Source: Butyrivibrio fibrisolvens (GTDB lineage Bacteria > Bacillota > Clostridia > Lachnospirales > Lachnospiraceae). From it: a stretch of 64,000 nt of DNA. This document shows positions 25,086-33,907 of the stretch, piece after piece. The stretch is taken from positions 1,798,001-1,862,000 of the forward strand of contig NZ_CP146963.1 of NCBI RefSeq assembly GCF_037113525.1, written 5' to 3'. The translations under genes and the position numbers were made by a program. The notes below the pieces were generated by a model. It searched no databases, was not told the origin of the DNA, and saw only the letters and a list, made by a program, of their open reading frames with translations. The number at the start of each line of letters is the position of its first letter. Within the stretch, counting starts at the first letter, position 1.

Positions 25086-27899
25086 ATGGGTAAAAGCATG
25101 GCGGAATGGAAGCCGGGCGATCCGATGATCAACGAAAGGGATTTCTGGCAGGATCCCAATTATGTGGCAGAGGATCCGGAGAAAGAACAGCTGGTACTTC
25201 AGCTGGGTAAGCTTATAACAGATCGTGTAGCCAAAAAGCTTGGTAATAAGCTCAACAATCGTGATCCGGAGTATTGGATGCTGGATCGAATTCTCGAAAA
25301 GGAAGAAGTAAGATTCCTTCTTAATTTCAAGAAAACTCGTGTACCTTACAGTGTGCCTGAACTTGCACAGATGAACAACATGTCTTTAGAGGATACTCAG
25401 AAGATGGTAGAGCATCTGCGTTTTCTTGGAATTATCGAGCAGAACAGAGCTAAGACACCTGATAAGCACCTTCAGTACGAACTTCCAATCTTTGTTCCCG
25501 GATCTGCAGAATTCATGATGATGCAGGATGCTGTAACACAGGCACATCCGGAACTTGCAACTTTCTTCAACCTTATGACACAGATTCCTCTTGCAGGAGT
25601 TACACAGATGGTACCTCCGGGAGGCGCCGGTGTAGGTATGCATGTCATCCCTGTTGAAAAAGCTATCAGCACAGAGAATAAGTCTGTTTCTGTTGAGCAT
25701 CTTTCAAGATGGATCGACATGTATGACAAATTCGGAGTTGGACAGTGCTCTTGCCGTAAGCAGCAGGCCATGAGAGGCGAAGGCAGCGGTGAGATCGAAG
25801 GCGAATACTGCATAAGTGTCGGCGATATGGCTGAATATATGGCAGATCGTGGCATTGGCCGTTATATTACAAAAGAAGAAGTATATGAGATCTTAGAGCG
25901 TGCAGAAAGACACGGATATGTACACCAGATCACTAATATCGACGGAGACGGCAAGATAGTAGCTATCTGTAACTGTGCTCCTGGTGTCTGCAATGCCCTT
26001 CGTACATCTCAGCTTTTCAATACACCTAACATGTCAGCATCTGCATACAGAGCACATGTTGATAAGGATAAGTGCGTTGCCTGCGGTAAGTGCGTTGAAG
26101 TATGTCCCGTTGGTGCAGCTAAGCTTGGTCAGAAGCTTTGTAAGAAAGACGGAAGTAGCGTAACCTATCCTAAGGCTGAGCTTCCTGATAACAAGAAGTG
26201 GGGCCCTGAAAAGTGGAATTATAACTACAGAGATGACGCTAAGATCAACTGCTACGAGACAGGTACAGCTCCTTGTAAGAGCGCTTGTCCTGTACACCTT
26301 TCTGTTCAGGGTTATATCAAGATGGCTTCTGAGGGAAGATTTGAAGATGCACTTAAGCTTATCAAGCAGGACAATCCATTCCCTATGATCTGCGGCGCTA
26401 TCTGTAACAGAAGATGTGAAGATGCCTGCACAAGAGGCACTATCGATGAGCCTCTTGCTATCGATGAGATCAAGAAGTTCATAGCTTCACTTGACCTTAA
26501 CAAGGATGAAAGATATGTTCCTCTTTGCGAGAAGCATGACGGCGGCATGTGGGGCGATGAGTACAAGGTTGCTGTTATTGGTGGCGGCCCTGCAGGACTT
26601 GCATGTGCATATTTCCTTCGCCGCGACGGATATCCTGTTACTGTTTTTGAAAAAGAGAAGCGTCCGGGCGGAATGCTCATGAACGGTATTCCTTCTTATC
26701 GTCTGGAAAAAGATATCATCGATGCTGAAATTGATGTTATGCGCAAGATGGGCGTTGAGATAAGGACTGGCGTAAATGTTGGCGAAGACGTAACAATAGA
26801 ATCACTTCGTGCTCAGGGCTATAAAGCATTCTTTATCGCAGTTGGATGCCAGGGCGGAAGACTTGCAGGCGTTCCGGGAGAAGATGCAGACGGAGTAATG
26901 ACCGGTGTTGACTTCCTTAGAAAAATAAATCTTGATAACACTATCAAGGTTACTGGCGATACAGTAGTAGTCGGTGGTGGTAACGTTGCTGTAGACGTAG
27001 CTCGTACAGCAGTTAGAGCCGGCGCTTCCAAAGTTACAATGCTCTGCCTTGAAGGTGAAAAAGAGATGCCTGCTGCTGATGACGAAGTTGAAGAAGCAAA
27101 AGAAGAAGGCATTGAAGTTAAGAACGGCTGGGGTCCTAAGGAAATTAAGGTTGAAAACGGCAAAGTCGTAAGTATTGTCTTCAAGAAATGTACTCAGGTT
27201 AAGGATGCTGACGGAAGATTCAACCCTCAGTATGATGAAAACGATACAATCGAGATTCCTTGTGAGAATGTACTTCTTTCAATCGGTCAGTCCATTAAAT
27301 GGGGCAAGCTCCTTGATGGAACAAATGTTAAGCTCAGACCAAACGGCGGCATAATAGCAGATCCTCTGACACTTCAGACAGACGATCCTGATATCTTTGC
27401 AGGTGGTGATGTATATACAGGACCTAGATTTGCAATCGATGCAATTGCAGGCGGAAGAGAAGGCGCTGTATCAATCAACCGCTTTGTACACAAAGGTAAC
27501 AGACTTGACCTTGCAAGAGACAGAAGAGAGTTTATCGAACTTAACAAAGATGATATTAATGTTGAGCAGTTTGATAATGCTAAGCGTCAGGTTCCAGGCA
27601 AGAAGGCAGGCGTATCAAAAGATACATTTGAAGACCTTCGCATGACCTTCACACCTGAGCAGGTTAAGGTTGAGGCTGGAAGATGTCTTGGCTGTGGTGC
27701 AACAACAGTTGATACTAACCGCTGTATTGGATGCGGACTTTGTACTACAAAGTGTGAATTCGATGCGATCCACATCACAAGAGATATACCGGAAGCAAGT
27801 ACTATGTATAGATCCGAGGATAAGCTTAAGGCAGTAGGCCCTTATGCGATAAAGCGTGGATTTAAGATTCTTAAGACTAAAGTTACCGGTGAAGATTGA
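25086..27899 (+). CDS. Large iron-sulfur/FAD NAD(P)-dependent oxidoreductase (GltD-like core)
   Basis: 937 residues, soluble. An N-terminal part with helix-turn-helix-like helices (about 75-125) and a Cys cluster (CSCRKQQAM, CNCAPGVCNAL, about 218-305); a 4Fe-4S motif C330-xx-C333-xx-C336-xxx-C340; then the Fer4_20 domain (CKSACPVHLSVQGYIKMA, CGAICNRRCEDAC). FAD Rossmann at 499 (GGGPAGLACAYFL), NAD(P) Rossmann near 628 (VVVGGGNVAVDVAR), and C-terminal ferredoxin clusters (C867, C870; C880-xx-C883-xx-C886-xxx-C890). The core is that of glutamate synthase small subunits and related electron-bifurcating enzymes. It stands alone, so its partner and substrate are unknown. AGGAG about 11 nt before ATG. 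Confidence 0.88.
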   Translation: MGKSMAEWKPGDPMINERDFWQDPNYVAEDPEKEQLVLQLGKLITDRVAKKLGNKLNNRDPEYWMLDRILEKEEVRFLLNFKKTRVPYSVPELAQMNNMSLEDTQKMVEHLRFLGIIEQNRAKTPDKHLQYELPIFVPGSAEFMMMQDAVTQAHPELATFFNLMTQIPLAGVTQMVPPGGAGVGMHVIPVEKAISTENKSVSVEHLSRWIDMYDKFGVGQCSCRKQQAMRGEGSGEIEGEYCISVGDMAEYMADRGIGRYITKEEVYEILERAERHGYVHQITNIDGDGKIVAICNCAPGVCNALRTSQLFNTPNMSASAYRAHVDKDKCVACGKCVEVCPVGAAKLGQKLCKKDGSSVTYPKAELPDNKKWGPEKWNYNYRDDAKINCYETGTAPCKSACPVHLSVQGYIKMASEGRFEDALKLIKQDNPFPMICGAICNRRCEDACTRGTIDEPLAIDEIKKFIASLDLNKDERYVPLCEKHDGGMWGDEYKVAVIGGGPAGLACAYFLRRDGYPVTVFEKEKRPGGMLMNGIPSYRLEKDIIDAEIDVMRKMGVEIRTGVNVGEDVTIESLRAQGYKAFFIAVGCQGGRLAGVPGEDADGVMTGVDFLRKINLDNTIKVTGDTVVVGGGNVAVDVARTAVRAGASKVTMLCLEGEKEMPAADDEVEEAKEEGIEVKNGWGPKEIKVENGKVVSIVFKKCTQVKDADGRFNPQYDENDTIEIPCENVLLSIGQSIKWGKLLDGTNVKLRPNGGIIADPLTLQTDDPDIFAGGDVYTGPRFAIDAIAGGREGAVSINRFVHKGNRLDLARDRREFIELNKDDINVEQFDNAKRQVPGKKAGVSKDTFEDLRMTFTPEQVKVEAGRCLGCGATTVDTNRCIGCGLCTTKCEFDAIHITRDIPEASTMYRSEDKLKAVGPYAIKRGFKILKTKVTGED

Positions 27900-27918
27900 T
27901 TAAGCTATAAGTAAAAAC

Positions 27919-27968
27919 AAGAGCTTCTATGTCAGGGAAGATTGGTTCCTTGCATAGAAGCTCTTTTG
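27919..27968 (+). terminator. Terminator after the oxidoreductase
   Basis: AAGAGCTTCTATG pairs with CATAGAAGCTCTT over a loop holding GGGAA/TTCC, followed by TTTTG. Confidence 0.88.
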
Positions 27969-28081
27969 TTCATGAAAATAGCAATAGAACTCCCCTTCAA
28001 CCTTGACGCTAGACCGTATTTATGATACCTTAAATATAATACGTTGAAGCGTTAAAGCGAAAAAGAACTCTATATTTTCAT

Positions 28082-28215
28082 GAGTCAAAAACTTCTTTTG
28101 ACTCCATATCAAAAACAGGTCAATGGGAGTTAATCAAAGATTAACTCCGCGAATTAGCGTCGCGAGCTCTGCTAATTCGAACCATTAGTCACTCATTTCA
28201 CTCGCGACATTAGGT
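28082..28215 (+). repeat. Palindrome-cluster element, copy A
   Basis: Three stem-loops in a row: GAGTCAAAA/TTTTGACTC (28082-28104), GGAGTTAATC/GATTAACTCC with a 3-nt loop (28126-28148), and CGAATTAGC/GCTAATTCG (28150-28179). They are followed by the conserved 32-bp box at 28184-28215 (ATTAGTCACTC...ACTCGCGACATTAGGT). The box ends 17 bp before the ATG of the acyl-CoA synthetase gene. Copies B (35262) and C (39810) share the box, and B also shares the second palindrome. The 333-bp gap holds no gene. Confidence 0.85.
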
Positions 28216-28232
28216 AAGGGGGACCACAGATT

Positions 28233-29867
28233 ATGCCAGTTACAGATTTACTTGAACGAAATGCGAAATTATATCCGGACGAGGTAGCGCTTGTTGAGCT
28301 TAATCCGGAGATGGCTGATACAAGACGCATATCATGGAAAGAATATGATCTTATTGAGCCTACAAGGTTTGAGCCTTACAGAAGGCAGATCACCTGGAAG
28401 GTATTTGATGAGAAGGCTAACAGATTCGCGAATCTCCTTCTTAGCAGAGGGGTTAAGAAAAATGATAAAGTTGCGATCATAATGTACAACTGCCTTGAAT
28501 GGCTTCCTGTTTATTTTGGGGTACTTAAAACAGGTGCTATCGCAGTTCCATTTAACTTCAGATATGATGCTGAAGAGATCTTATATTGTACAGAACTTGC
28601 AGAAGTAGACATTATCGTATTTGGTCCTGAGTTCATCGGCCGAATCGAAACCTATGCTGAGCGGCTGGCGAGAGGACGCCTCCTTCTTTATGTTGGAGAT
28701 AACTGTCCAAGCTTTGCAGAAAGCTACCGCGAACTTGTTGCAGACTGCTCCAGTAAGTCACCTTGCATTCCGCTTACAGATGATGACTTCGGCGCAATCT
28801 ATTTTTCATCAGGAACTACAGGATTCCCTAAGGCAATCCTGCATAAGCATCAGAGCCTTTCTCAGGCTGCTGAGATGGAAGCAAGACACCACGGCACAGG
28901 TAGAGACGATGTCTTTTTATGCATACCTCCTCTCTATCATACAGGTGCGAAATTCCACTGGATGGGAAGCCTCTTTGCAGGCAGCAAGGCAGTTTTGTTA
29001 AAAGGCGCTTCGCCTGAAGTTATACTTTCTGCTGTATCATCCGAAAAGTGTACCATAGTCTGGCTCCTTGTTCCGTGGGCTCAGGATATACTTGATGCCC
29101 TTGATAGCGGAAGACTCAGTATTGAAGATTATAACCTTGATCAGTGGAGGCTCATGCACATAGGTGCACAGCCTGTTCCGCCGTCACTTATCAAGAGATG
29201 GCTTGAATATTTTCCTAATCACCAGTATGATACTAACTATGGCCTTTCTGAATCTACAGGCCCAGGATGCGTACATCTTGGTGTGGAGAACGTTCATAAG
29301 GTTGGCGCTATCGGCGTCCCGGGATACCGCTGGGAGTGTAAGATAGTTGATGAAAGTGATAACGAAGTGGAAAAAGGCGAAGTCGGAGAACTTTGTGTTA
29401 AGGGCCCCGGTGTTATGACCTGTTACTACAACAATCCTGAGGAAACAGCCAAGATCCTTAAAGATGGATGGCTTTATACAGGCGATATGGCTATGCAGGA
29501 TGAGGACGGATTCTATTTCCTTGTAGACCGCAAGAAAGACGTTATAGTCAGCGGCGGAGAAAATATTTACCCTGTTCAGATCGAGAATTTCATCAGAACG
29601 TATGATAAAGTCAAGGATGTAGCCGTTATCGGAATACCTGATACAAGACTTGGAGAAAAAACTGCTGCCATAATCGAAGTAAAAGATGGTATGATATGTA
29701 CAGAAGCAGAAATCGAAGAATATTGTATGGGTCTTCCAAGATATAAGAGGCCGAAGACGATTTTCTTTGAAGAGATACCTCGTAATGCTACAGGCAAAAT
29801 AGAAAAACCTAAGCTTCGTAAGATGCATGGCGCAGAGAATCTTGTAGCCATGGAGAACAGAAGCTAG
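28233..29867 (+). CDS. AMP-binding acyl-CoA synthetase / ligase
   Basis: 544 residues with all ANL-superfamily motifs: YFSSGTTGFPKAILHKH (P-loop, about 190-206), YGLSESTGPG, GWLYTGDMAMQDEDGFYFLVDRKKDVIVSGGENIYP, and the C-terminal lysine in NATGKIEKPKLRK. It forms an acyl-adenylate and transfers the acyl group to CoA (or a carrier). The closest style is medium/long-chain fatty acid CoA ligase; the acid is unknown. An unusual feature is an insertion near residues 30-55 (ISWKEYDLIEPTRFEPYRRQITWKVFDEK) that looks like a partial duplication of the ITWxxFDxxAN motif. The start has GGGGG about 10 nt upstream; a repeat element abuts it. Confidence 0.9.
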   Translation: MPVTDLLERNAKLYPDEVALVELNPEMADTRRISWKEYDLIEPTRFEPYRRQITWKVFDEKANRFANLLLSRGVKKNDKVAIIMYNCLEWLPVYFGVLKTGAIAVPFNFRYDAEEILYCTELAEVDIIVFGPEFIGRIETYAERLARGRLLLYVGDNCPSFAESYRELVADCSSKSPCIPLTDDDFGAIYFSSGTTGFPKAILHKHQSLSQAAEMEARHHGTGRDDVFLCIPPLYHTGAKFHWMGSLFAGSKAVLLKGASPEVILSAVSSEKCTIVWLLVPWAQDILDALDSGRLSIEDYNLDQWRLMHIGAQPVPPSLIKRWLEYFPNHQYDTNYGLSESTGPGCVHLGVENVHKVGAIGVPGYRWECKIVDESDNEVEKGEVGELCVKGPGVMTCYYNNPEETAKILKDGWLYTGDMAMQDEDGFYFLVDRKKDVIVSGGENIYPVQIENFIRTYDKVKDVAVIGIPDTRLGEKTAAIIEVKDGMICTEAEIEEYCMGLPRYKRPKTIFFEEIPRNATGKIEKPKLRKMHGAENLVAMENRS

Positions 29868-29896
29868 GCAGACCGAAGGAGATTACTTTAATTCGT

Positions 29897-30226
29897 ATGA
29901 CACATAAAGAAGCAGAACGGAGTATACCCTCTTTTTTCGACGAATCTATGGAGAATTTGGAGCTGGCAGAGTTTTTGGAACACATCGACAAGTGCTCTGA
30001 GTGCAGAGAAGAGCTGACTATCCAGTATCTGGTCGGAAGAGGCCTTCAAAGTTTAAGCGATGGCAATGAATTCAACCTTGCCGGAGAACTTGACAAAAAG
30101 CTTTCAAAGGCGCATGCCAGGTTGAACAGGCTCTACAGGTTGGAAAGATTTTCCTGGGTGCTTAGAACGATCGTCGCAGTTGAAGCTGTTATTCTTTTTG
30201 TGTTAACGCTTCAGATATGGTTTTAG
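29897..30226 (+). CDS. Orphan zinc-finger anti-sigma-factor-like membrane protein
   Basis: 109 residues. The HxxxCxxC motif (H29, C33, C36) is that of ZAS anti-sigma factors, and a single membrane helix lies at about 88-108, so the finger is cytoplasmic. No ECF sigma gene is adjacent, unusual for this family. AAGGAG lies 15 nt before ATG 29897, rather far; an in-frame ATT at 29891 would be at ideal distance, so a non-standard start is possible. It sits between the acyl-CoA synthetase and a PfkB kinase, 1-22 bp from each, probably in one operon. An alternative is a thiol-redox or metal sensor without a sigma partner. Confidence 0.65.
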   Translation: MTHKEAERSIPSFFDESMENLELAEFLEHIDKCSECREELTIQYLVGRGLQSLSDGNEFNLAGELDKKLSKAHARLNRLYRLERFSWVLRTIVAVEAVILFVLTLQIWF

Positions 30227-30248
30227 TTTGAAAGGAATTAAAGTAAGA

Positions 30249-31190
30249 ATGGGCATAGTTGTAATTGGTGCAGTATTTGTTGATATTAAGGGGTACCCTT
30301 CAATGCAGTACATTCCCGGAGGCAGGAATGTCGGCAATGTAGTTCAGGTTCATGGCGGAGTAAGCCGTAATATTGCAGAGGATATTGCCAATGTTGAGCT
30401 TAGACCCACTTTTGTCGGACTTGTTGATGATACCGGTATTGGCACTGACGTAGTTGAAAAACTCAAGAACCACAAGGTCAATACCAAATATATAAGAAAA
30501 GTTAAAGATGGCCTTGGTTCATGGCTTGCAATCTTTGATAATTCAGGCGATGTTGTAGCTTCGATCTCCAAACGCCCCGATCTGAGCGAGATCATACGTA
30601 TTCTCGATGAGCAGGGTGATGAGATCTTCAAGGATGCCGACAGCATCATCATTGAATTTGATATGGAAAAAGAGATACTCAAAAGAGTATTTGCTCTTGC
30701 AGCCAAGTATGAAAAGAAGGTGTATGCAGTAGTTTCAAATATGACGATTGCTGTAGAACGCAGAGATCTTCTTAAGAACTGTGCATGCTTTGTATGTAAC
30801 CAGCAGGAGGCAGGAATATTCTTCTCTGATGTCTATGACGACATGGAGCCGGACCAGCTTAGAGAGATTCTTGTTTGCAAGCTAAAAGCATCCCAGATTC
30901 CGAGAATGGTAATAACACTTGGAGCTCAGGGTTCTGTATATGCTACATGTGATGGCGAGTCAGGCTATGTTAAGTCCAAGCAGGTTATTGTAACTGATAC
31001 AACTGGCGCAGGAGATTCCTTCTTTGCAGGTGTTGCAATAGGTCTTACATATGGCAAGACATTCAGAGAATCCTGCGAGATAGGAACAAGACTTGCGGCA
31101 TCCGTTATCGCTACCAAAGAAAACGTATGTCCTAGATTCCTTCCTGAGGAGTTTGGAATTGATGCTTCCAAGATCAAGGATTTTGAGTAA
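30249..31190 (+). CDS. PfkB/ribokinase-family carbohydrate kinase
   Basis: 313 residues from ATG 30249; the TTG at 30228 is part of the AAAGGA ribosome-site region and is rejected. It starts MGIVVIGAVFVDIKGYP, with the substrate-side glycines in GGRNVGNVVQVHGGVSRNIAEDI. The PfkB signature is DTTGAGDSFFAG with catalytic D256. It phosphorylates a sugar or nucleoside hydroxyl using ATP. The two strongest relatives in the family would be nucleoside kinases and sugar kinases; the substrate is unknown. It is the last gene before a strong terminator. Confidence 0.9.
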   Translation: MGIVVIGAVFVDIKGYPSMQYIPGGRNVGNVVQVHGGVSRNIAEDIANVELRPTFVGLVDDTGIGTDVVEKLKNHKVNTKYIRKVKDGLGSWLAIFDNSGDVVASISKRPDLSEIIRILDEQGDEIFKDADSIIIEFDMEKEILKRVFALAAKYEKKVYAVVSNMTIAVERRDLLKNCACFVCNQQEAGIFFSDVYDDMEPDQLREILVCKLKASQIPRMVITLGAQGSVYATCDGESGYVKSKQVIVTDTTGAGDSFFAGVAIGLTYGKTFRESCEIGTRLAASVIATKENVCPRFLPEEFGIDASKIKDFE

Positions 31191-31209
31191 ATAGTTATAA
31201 AACATAAAG

Positions 31210-31258
31210 ATGCCTACCGCCATGGTTTGTAACCGTGGCGGTAGGCATTTGTTTTTTT
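31210..31258 (+). terminator. Terminator after the PfkB gene
   Basis: A 16-bp stem with one G-T mismatch (ATGCCTACCGCCATGG / CCGTGGCGGTAGGCAT), 7-nt loop, followed by TTTG and seven T. Confidence 0.93.
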
Positions 31259-31363
31259 GTCGTAATAAAATTACGTTTCATCAGATATGATTGTTAATCG
31301 CAAATAATGCTAGTAAAATCCACTTATACGGCAATTAGTCAAATGAACAGGAAAGGAAAAAAT

Positions 31364-32485
31364 ATGAAATATAATCTATACAAAAAGTTTATAATATGTG
31401 CTTCTTCAGCCGTAGTTCTTTTAACTGGTTGTGCTGATATTAGTCTTGATAAATCAAACATAGATAAATCAAACATAGATGAATCAGACATAGAAGAATC
31501 AAATGCTGAAGAATCAGTTGAAGAATCAAACATAGAAGTATCAGACGAAGATATAAGCGATAGTAACCTGGAAGCGTCATCTGAAGAAGCGGATGATGAG
31601 ACGTCAGAAGAAGTTTTTGACGAAGAGGCGGCTTTAAAAGCAATCCTTTCTAAGTCAGAACTTCAAAGAAAAGAAAAAACCATTTCTTTTGTTGATGACT
31701 TTGATGGTGATGGACAAAAAGAAGGCTTTTTCTATATTGGCGATGAATACGATGGAGATTATAACGAGTTTTACGGAGAAATATGGTTCGCCAATGAAGA
31801 TGGATATGCCCTTGTGAACAATCAGTTTTCATATGTGGCAACTGATGAGCAGTCTGTTTTTGATCTCTATATGTTTGGAGATAAAAAGTTCATTGTTTTC
31901 AATATGAGCTATACGACAGAAGCAGTGGGAAGGATGTTCTACATAGAAAAATCGTCTTATGTAGAAACTGCTATTTCTGGCGTTGGCTATATTTTTACAA
32001 GGCAGACAGCTACTACTCCAAATGAAATTTGTGTTTCAAAAGGAATGTATGACAGATTCGTTGAAATATCAAGTGATGAGTCTATGAATGGTACGGTAAC
32101 TGGCCATACCTGGAAAAACTACTATTTCTTTTATGATGAAGAAAGTGGAGATTTTAAGGAGTTCGGTGGAGTTGAGATTTCAAGGGAAGAAGTTAACACC
32201 ATCGTAGGCTTTGATGTATGTACTGAAATTGAAAACTATGGCGGAGAGATAAGTACTATTTATAAAAGAGGTAACGGAGTAGTAAATATCAATTATTCTA
32301 TTACAGTCATGTATGAGGATGACGATGGAGAAGGATATGTTGAGTACCGTAACGTTAACTACGATATGGAAACAGGGGAATTCATTGTTGGCTTTAACGA
32401 AGATGAAGAGCCATGGTTTTGCTCTGATTTTGGCGGAACATATGACGCTGCACTTATTCCGGAAATCGCAGTTTTCGAGAAGTAA
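31364..32485 (+). CDS. Acidic repeat lipoprotein of unknown function
   Basis: 374 residues from ATG 31364 (AAAGGA 7 nt upstream); the upstream in-frame ATG at 31307 has no ribosome site. Signal peptide with lipobox LLTGC. The mature start is a stalk of 5-residue units (DKSNI, DESDI, EESNA) encoded by 15-bp DNA repeats at about 31447-31500, followed by more acidic sequence. The C-terminal domain begins FVDDFDGDGQKEGFFYIGDEYDGD, an EF-hand-like DxDxDG loop that may bind calcium. It lies 57 bp before the Cys-Ala-tail protein gene and could belong to the same unit, but no functional link is visible. Confidence 0.7.
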   Translation: MKYNLYKKFIICASSAVVLLTGCADISLDKSNIDKSNIDESDIEESNAEESVEESNIEVSDEDISDSNLEASSEEADDETSEEVFDEEAALKAILSKSELQRKEKTISFVDDFDGDGQKEGFFYIGDEYDGDYNEFYGEIWFANEDGYALVNNQFSYVATDEQSVFDLYMFGDKKFIVFNMSYTTEAVGRMFYIEKSSYVETAISGVGYIFTRQTATTPNEICVSKGMYDRFVEISSDESMNGTVTGHTWKNYYFFYDEESGDFKEFGGVEISREEVNTIVGFDVCTEIENYGGEISTIYKRGNGVVNINYSITVMYEDDDGEGYVEYRNVNYDMETGEFIVGFNEDEEPWFCSDFGGTYDAALIPEIAVFEK

Positions 32486-32542
32486 AATTGCGTGCCTGTC
32501 ATCAATGTGAAGAAGTTTATTTATGAAATTGGGGAATAAAAA

Positions 32543-33832
32543 ATGGCTAGAAATAAGAGGGTTAAACGCAGGGAGAGAAAACTGCGCGAGGAGAGAAGAA
32601 AAAAATACTATGATGAATTAATTCAAAATTCGATGGCTGAGAGTAAAAAAGTAATCTGGGAACATTCTCCAATAAATAAAATCGCAAGTAAAATATTTGC
32701 AGTTGGAATATGTTATTTTTTATTCATGCTCTTTGGATCGAGTATAGTAGTTCTTTTTGGTAATGGATTTCGTAATATCTGTAAATTGCCTTCTTCAGAC
32801 CCTATAGAAATAGTTGATACATCCGAATATAACAATTATCATCTTGATGAAATACTTGATTATGATATCTATGTAAAGCCTGATAAGTCTGATGGTTCAC
32901 TTTATATAACATATGATATCAGCTGGCTTGTACTTGACTCTGATAAAGAAAAACTTACATGGGTCAAGATAGGTATACCAAATAAATACACAGAAGACAT
33001 AAAGGCTCTTAGCAATAATATATCCAAGATAGGCTATTTGGATGATTCAGGAGATTATGTACGTATTGATTTTCGGAATTCCTACAAGGAAGGTCAGGTT
33101 GTTGATTTCTCTTTTTCAATCCATGCCCACAGATTATATAAAGAGGATGGTTCAAACAGACTCTATTCTTTCACTCCGGGATGGTTCAATGATATTGATG
33201 TTGATAACATTGAGGTTATATGGGATATTTCCGAAATCGAGGGAGATATCATTCCTCAATGTCCTTATGGCAAGCTTAGGACAACTGAAAATAGCATATC
33301 TTTTTACGGTTCGTTGAATGCAGGCCGCAAGTTTGAGGCTATCATAAAGATGCCGGATAGCGCATTTGATAATGATGATCTTTACGAAAAAGAGATTTCG
33401 GAAGATCTTTCAGGATATATGTTCTGGTTTGTGCATGCTTTTGGATTTTTAGCTTTTTGTTTTGGATGCCCCTTGATCGCGTATCTTGTATTTTATGCTA
33501 AAGCTATTATCTGGTCAGTTGATTCATATCAGAAAGGTAAAACATATCTGTGCCAGGACGAATCATCAATAGCAGGTTACATGCGCAGATTTCGCAAGGA
33601 ACACGAAATTGAATATGAAGAGATAAAAAGAGAAGCCCATGAGTTTTATGAGGATATAAAAGGCAGTGGTTCCGGACACGGAAGAGGTTATGGTAGAGGT
33701 GGCTGTGCCTGTGCATGTGCCTGCGCCTGTGCAGGAGGCGGACGCGCCGGATGCAGCACCAAAGATTTCTATGGTACAATACTAAATACTGAGCAGATTC
33801 ATAAAGTATATAAAAGCACGAAACAAAAATAA
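32543..33832 (+). CDS. Two-TM protein with cytoplasmic Cys-Ala tail, candidate substrate of the radical SAM enzyme (paralogue 1)
   Basis: 429 residues. A very basic start (MARNKRVKRRERKLREERRK), a membrane helix at about 48-75, an external beta-rich domain (about 85-290), and a second helix at about 300-325. The C-terminal part is therefore cytoplasmic. It ends in a glycine-rich stretch and CACACACACAGGGRAGC (C388, 390, 392, 394, 396, 404), then STKDFYGTIL. The paralogue at 35350 has the same 17-residue tail core with many synonymous codon differences. Between them lies a radical SAM gene. I infer that the tail is modified on its cysteines, like a RiPP core fused to a membrane protein. No family name is known to me. 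Confidence 0.75.
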   Translation: MARNKRVKRRERKLREERRKKYYDELIQNSMAESKKVIWEHSPINKIASKIFAVGICYFLFMLFGSSIVVLFGNGFRNICKLPSSDPIEIVDTSEYNNYHLDEILDYDIYVKPDKSDGSLYITYDISWLVLDSDKEKLTWVKIGIPNKYTEDIKALSNNISKIGYLDDSGDYVRIDFRNSYKEGQVVDFSFSIHAHRLYKEDGSNRLYSFTPGWFNDIDVDNIEVIWDISEIEGDIIPQCPYGKLRTTENSISFYGSLNAGRKFEAIIKMPDSAFDNDDLYEKEISEDLSGYMFWFVHAFGFLAFCFGCPLIAYLVFYAKAIIWSVDSYQKGKTYLCQDESSIAGYMRRFRKEHEIEYEEIKREAHEFYEDIKGSGSGHGRGYGRGGCACACACACAGGGRAGCSTKDFYGTILNTEQIHKVYKSTKQK

Positions 33833-33907
33833 GAATAGCAAGACAAAATTGTATATTGCACGTTTGAACTAAAAGATAAAGCAAATTAAAAAAGGACGAC
33901 TTAACCT

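Noticed and set aside
29184..29828. Minus-strand ORF of 214 codons
   Set aside because: Antisense shadow of the acyl-CoA synthetase, no independent coding signal.
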